Positions 61,112-64,000 of a stretch of 64,000 bases of DNA are shown here, piece by piece. Every line of letters begins with the position of its first letter. Positions within the stretch are counted from its first letter, which is position 1. This DNA comes from Piscicola geometra (lineage: Eukaryota > Annelida > Clitellata > Hirudinida > Piscicolidae), in contig OX030957.1 of NCBI GenBank assembly GCA_943735955.1, positions 11,580,100 to 11,644,099 of the forward strand. Reading direction: 5' to 3'. Position numbers and translations under genes: made by a program. The notes beneath the pieces are model-generated. The model was not told where the DNA came from, ran no database searches, and saw nothing but the letters and a program-made list of their open reading frames with translations.

Positions 61112-62069
61112 CTACGCATTTTGTCATTTCATTTTTTTAAACGTGAAATTGTGAAATTTCTTTAATAATTTGTATAAAGAGTTCATATGATGGAGCTCAC
61201 ACAAGAAGCTCCCCACTAAGACCGCTGTGAACCGCATCGGCGTTTATCTGCGTTTTGTGGACGTGTCTGAGATTTCCTGTGCTTCTCGTGTGGTCTCTTC
61301 TCTTATCTACGGAACCTTTGGTATAATTTACCGTTTTTATAACATTCAAAAGCTCTTTTTCATAATTTTTTTAATAAAACAGTTTGACTCGTGGCCATAC
61401 TTTATAATAAGAATGACTACATGTTCCTTTTTCGAACACGCCATAATGAAGTCAGTAGTTTTTTAGATTTTTTCAGAGTTTGACGGAGCAGTGATTTCAA
61501 GTCATTTAACTGCTTTGAAGGTTTTGAGTTTGTTCAATAAATAAAAAAAATACATTAGAAAAAAAATTCATAAAAATATCTATCACATAATATATTATAT
61601 AAGCAGCACTGTCATCATCATCATCATCACTACCCTCATCACCATCATCATCACCACCCTCATAACCATCATCATCATCACCATCATCTTCGAACGATTC
61701 TTCAAGGAACGTATTTGGGTGGATGCTATCACATGATTGAACACTCTCATGAACACAACAACAGCAAACAGGATGCTTCTAAGGTATACATGACAACGGG
61801 TACCCGGGTAACCGCTTGGTTACCAAGGTAACTCGAAATTTAAGATTAATCACCAATTTAAAAGCGGTCCAAAAAAAGAAAGTTAAAACTCTAAAAGTAT
61901 TTCCAGCGTATAAAAAGATGACAATGTAGATGTCTGCACGAACAAACGATGTGGAACTAATGTAACGATTATGTAACGATGCACAGCGTCACACATGATG
62001 ATAATGATAATAATAATAATAAATGATGACGACGACGATGATGATGACGATGATGATGATGCACAGCCC
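61112..62069. other. Intergenic with a CATCAT microsatellite
   Basis: A CATCATCATCACCA array is at 61614-61690. GTTACCAAGGTAAC-type palindromic bits are at 61800-61835. No gene is visible; part may be the MFSD13A-like 3' UTR. Confidence 0.55.
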
Positions 62070-64000
62070 TCATACGTGGAATGAGTTTTTGGCGCCTAAT
62101 CTGGCGTCTTTGACGAGTCTCAGACGGCCGTCGTGCAGTGTGAAGAGGCGCCAGAGGAGCAGCTGGACGAGGGCACAAGCCAGGGAGACTGAGGTGAGGA
62201 GTTGGAAGATTGACTCTTTGTTGCTGTTGTTGTTGGCCAGTGGAGTGTTGCTGTCGTTGTCCAGTGGAGTGTTGCTGTCGTTGTTGCTGTCGTTGTTGTT
62301 GTGGTTGTTGTTCAGTTGATTTCGAGTCGAGAAAATGTCTTGCCCTGTGTGCGAAAATTAATAAATAATCAGCCAATCTGAGAAATTTATGTAGCGTTTT
62401 TTTTATTAAATTCAAAAGCGCATAATAATAATAATAAGCATTTATGATTGGTGAAGTGCCCAATCAGATGGTAGTATTTTAACTTCTTTAAATGTTTCCA
62501 CACACAAATCACAAATTACTAACACCTACCAGCAGTCAAATTATTAAAATAGATAAAAACCTACCGGTCAAAAAAGACAACAAGGCAGTGGTGATCATAG
62601 GCGCGAGTGTCTGGCCAGGCTTCGATAGAAAATTGATGGTTCCGAAGATGAGCGCGGAGATGGGCTGCTCTCGCTTGTTGATGACAAAGTCCTCATCGAT
62701 CAGGTCTGTGATCACGAGGTTGAGCAGTTTGCACGTGCCTTCGGTGAAGATTCGGTTGCTGTTGGTGTGTGGTGTGTGTGTGCAAGGACCGTGGTTGGAG
62801 TTATGAAAAAGTGCTTTGTAAACTTGATTGATTGATTGACTGACTGATTGACTGATTGATTGACTGGTTGATTGATTGATTGTAGAAAAGACTGCGTGGA
62901 GCACTGTAACATTTATAAATAGTTATCTTATCTTGTCCATCTTTACAAATACATGCATAACTCTGCCATTGTTCCAAGACCCAAATGTTAATAATCTTAT
63001 TTTAAAAGCAAATACTTTTCTTAATTTGTTACATCAATGGACAATTGACAACCAACTCAAAATCAACTATGCAAAAACATGCAGAATTCTTTTTGGGCTT
63101 AAAATAAAAACAAACATTATTAATTATATACTTACAATTGATTTTGGTATTATACAAAATTCTTAGGTATTTATATAACCAGTAATCTTTCTTGGAATGA
63201 ACATATCACGTATATATAAAAAAAAAAACAGTCAAAAAATATTGGTATTTTACATAAACTTAAACACAATTTACCATCTCATATAATTAAGTTACTCTAT
63301 TCTACTTTAATTCTACCTTACTTGACCTATTGTCTCTCTATATGGGGACTTGCTTGCAAAACTTATTTACATCCTTTAAATGTTATACAAAATAATTTTC
63401 TTAGAGTCCTGTTTAAGTTACACTCTCATGACCACATATCTCATCTGTATCTTCCAGCTCAAACTTTAACAATTAATCAGTTATACATCTCTAAAACCTA
63501 TATTCTTTTTCACAAACTTATCATAAAAAACACATTCCCCTATTTTACACACTTAATACATTCCTTCACATCCAACTGCACACGAACATTGAGAATTAAG
63601 TATGATTTATTTCAATTCTCAAACTTAGTTAAGAAGTTCATGTTTCTTTTTATTTACAAGGAGGTCATACAAGCAAGTAATTGCTTCTGATCACATTTGC
63701 TTGCAAATAAAGAGTTGAGTTATTAAATGAAGCGAGACAAGACACTCAACGTCTCAATTGCTTCCCCTAGCGCTATACTAAATAAACATCATCCTCCTCC
63801 TTCTCCTCATCACCACCAGCATCATCATAGCTGTCAACTCTACCTCACGATGAAGGAGGCCACTATGTAGAGGCAGTCCTTGCCGACGATCAGCATACCG
63901 ACACTGAGGAGCAGTTTGGAGAGGAAGAGACACTTGACGACGGTGTAGACGCCGTGTCGCTTGCTGAGCGCTAAAAAGAAGATGTTGTTCAAGTGGGGAG
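62070..64000 (-). CDS. MFSD13A: MFSD13A (TMEM180)-like transporter, 3' exons
   Basis: Three minus-strand exons join in phase: 64000-63844 (continues past the window edge), 62758-62565 and 62344-62070, giving 207 C-terminal residues. Family matches are [83 protein letters not shown] and, at the end, [17 protein letters not shown]. The protein is a multi-pass major-facilitator-type membrane protein; the substrate is not known for this family. About four hydrophobic segments are visible here. Exon 3 carries an Asn/Asp/Ser-rich loop built on CAACAACGACAGC before the last membrane segment. The frame was set by phase (G|GTAGGT donor) and by that last segment; a Gln/Arg-rich alternative frame is a shadow. 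Confidence 0.88.
62395..62445 (-). mobile_element. Possible LINE/SINE tail
   Basis: AATTTATGTAGCGTTTTTTT and AAATTCAAAAGCGCATAATA resemble an inverted GCGCTATATAAATT tail, in the MFSD13A-like intron. Confidence 0.35.
62825..62882. repeat. (TTGA)n repeat with LINE/SINE tail
   Basis: AAAAAGTGCTTTGTAAACTT leads into TGATTGATTGATTGACTGAC repeats. Confidence 0.8.
62930..63690 (+). pseudogene. LINE reverse transcriptase C-terminal remnant
   Basis: Pieces read [35 protein letters not shown] and [18 protein letters not shown], the region after the catalytic domain in Jockey/CR1-type LINEs. Several stops interrupt it. It lies in the MFSD13A-like intron, antisense to the gene. It is not the same family as the LINE at 23987. 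Confidence 0.72.

Noticed and set aside
61969..62463. Gln/Arg/His-rich minus-strand frame over the MFSD13A-like last exon
   Set aside because: The neighbouring frame keeps splice phase and matches the family C-terminus, so the Gln-rich one is a shadow of CAACAACGACAG repeats.

Overview
This is animal nuclear DNA from a scaffold with one assembly gap (200 N at 15718-15917). The genes are split by GT-AG introns, several encoded proteins are known only from animals (tankyrase, gamma-tubulin complex component 5, an MFSD13A-like transporter, secreted fibrinogen-domain proteins), and transposons (hAT, piggyBac, LINE, tRNA-derived SINE, MITE) fill the spaces. A spiralian invertebrate such as an annelid or mollusc fits the fibrinogen-domain duplicates and the repeat style, but the sequence alone does not settle the phylum.

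Left part (1-15.7 kb). About 9.9 kb of G-rich minisatellite is followed by TUBGCP5 on the minus strand (start codon 15549, last recognised exon 10056-10181). Eight exons join in frame into 977 codons covering only about the N-terminal half of the family; a stop codon follows at once and the gamma-tubulin-binding C-terminal half is absent. The protein is swollen by Asp/Asn, Gln and His-Pro-Ser runs.

Middle part (15.9-37.7 kb). Tankyrase lies on the plus strand, head to head with TUBGCP5 across the gap. I resolved 28 exons that join in frame into 1291 residues: ankyrin clusters 2-5, a long Asn/Gln-rich linker, SAM domain, and PARP catalytic domain with its zinc site and H-Y-E triad. The first ankyrin cluster and the start must lie in the gap. 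Introns are built of tandem repeats; many are G/T-rich next to the donor and C/A-rich next to the acceptor, so their ends are complementary. One intron holds a CR1/L2-like LINE with target-site duplications.

Right part (37.7-64 kb). This is a transposon graveyard around two small gene groups. A 5.7-kb insertion (39178-44916) splits a LINE remnant and itself contains a piggyBac element and a second copy of the tankyrase-intron LINE. Two paralogous fibrinogen-domain genes on the minus strand (45296-46634 and 53125-54178) have identical exon lengths (138/97/162/248 bp) and a shared upstream block. Between them lie two hAT elements, one inserted in the other, and tRNA-derived SINEs. Downstream are a nearly intact ZBED5-like hAT (55266-57703) and a decayed ZMYM-like hAT (58232-61103). 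The 3' exons of an MFSD13A (TMEM180)-like transporter on the minus strand close the window and run off its right edge.

All exon borders come from reading splice signals, phase continuity and remembered family alignments; no search or transcript evidence was available.
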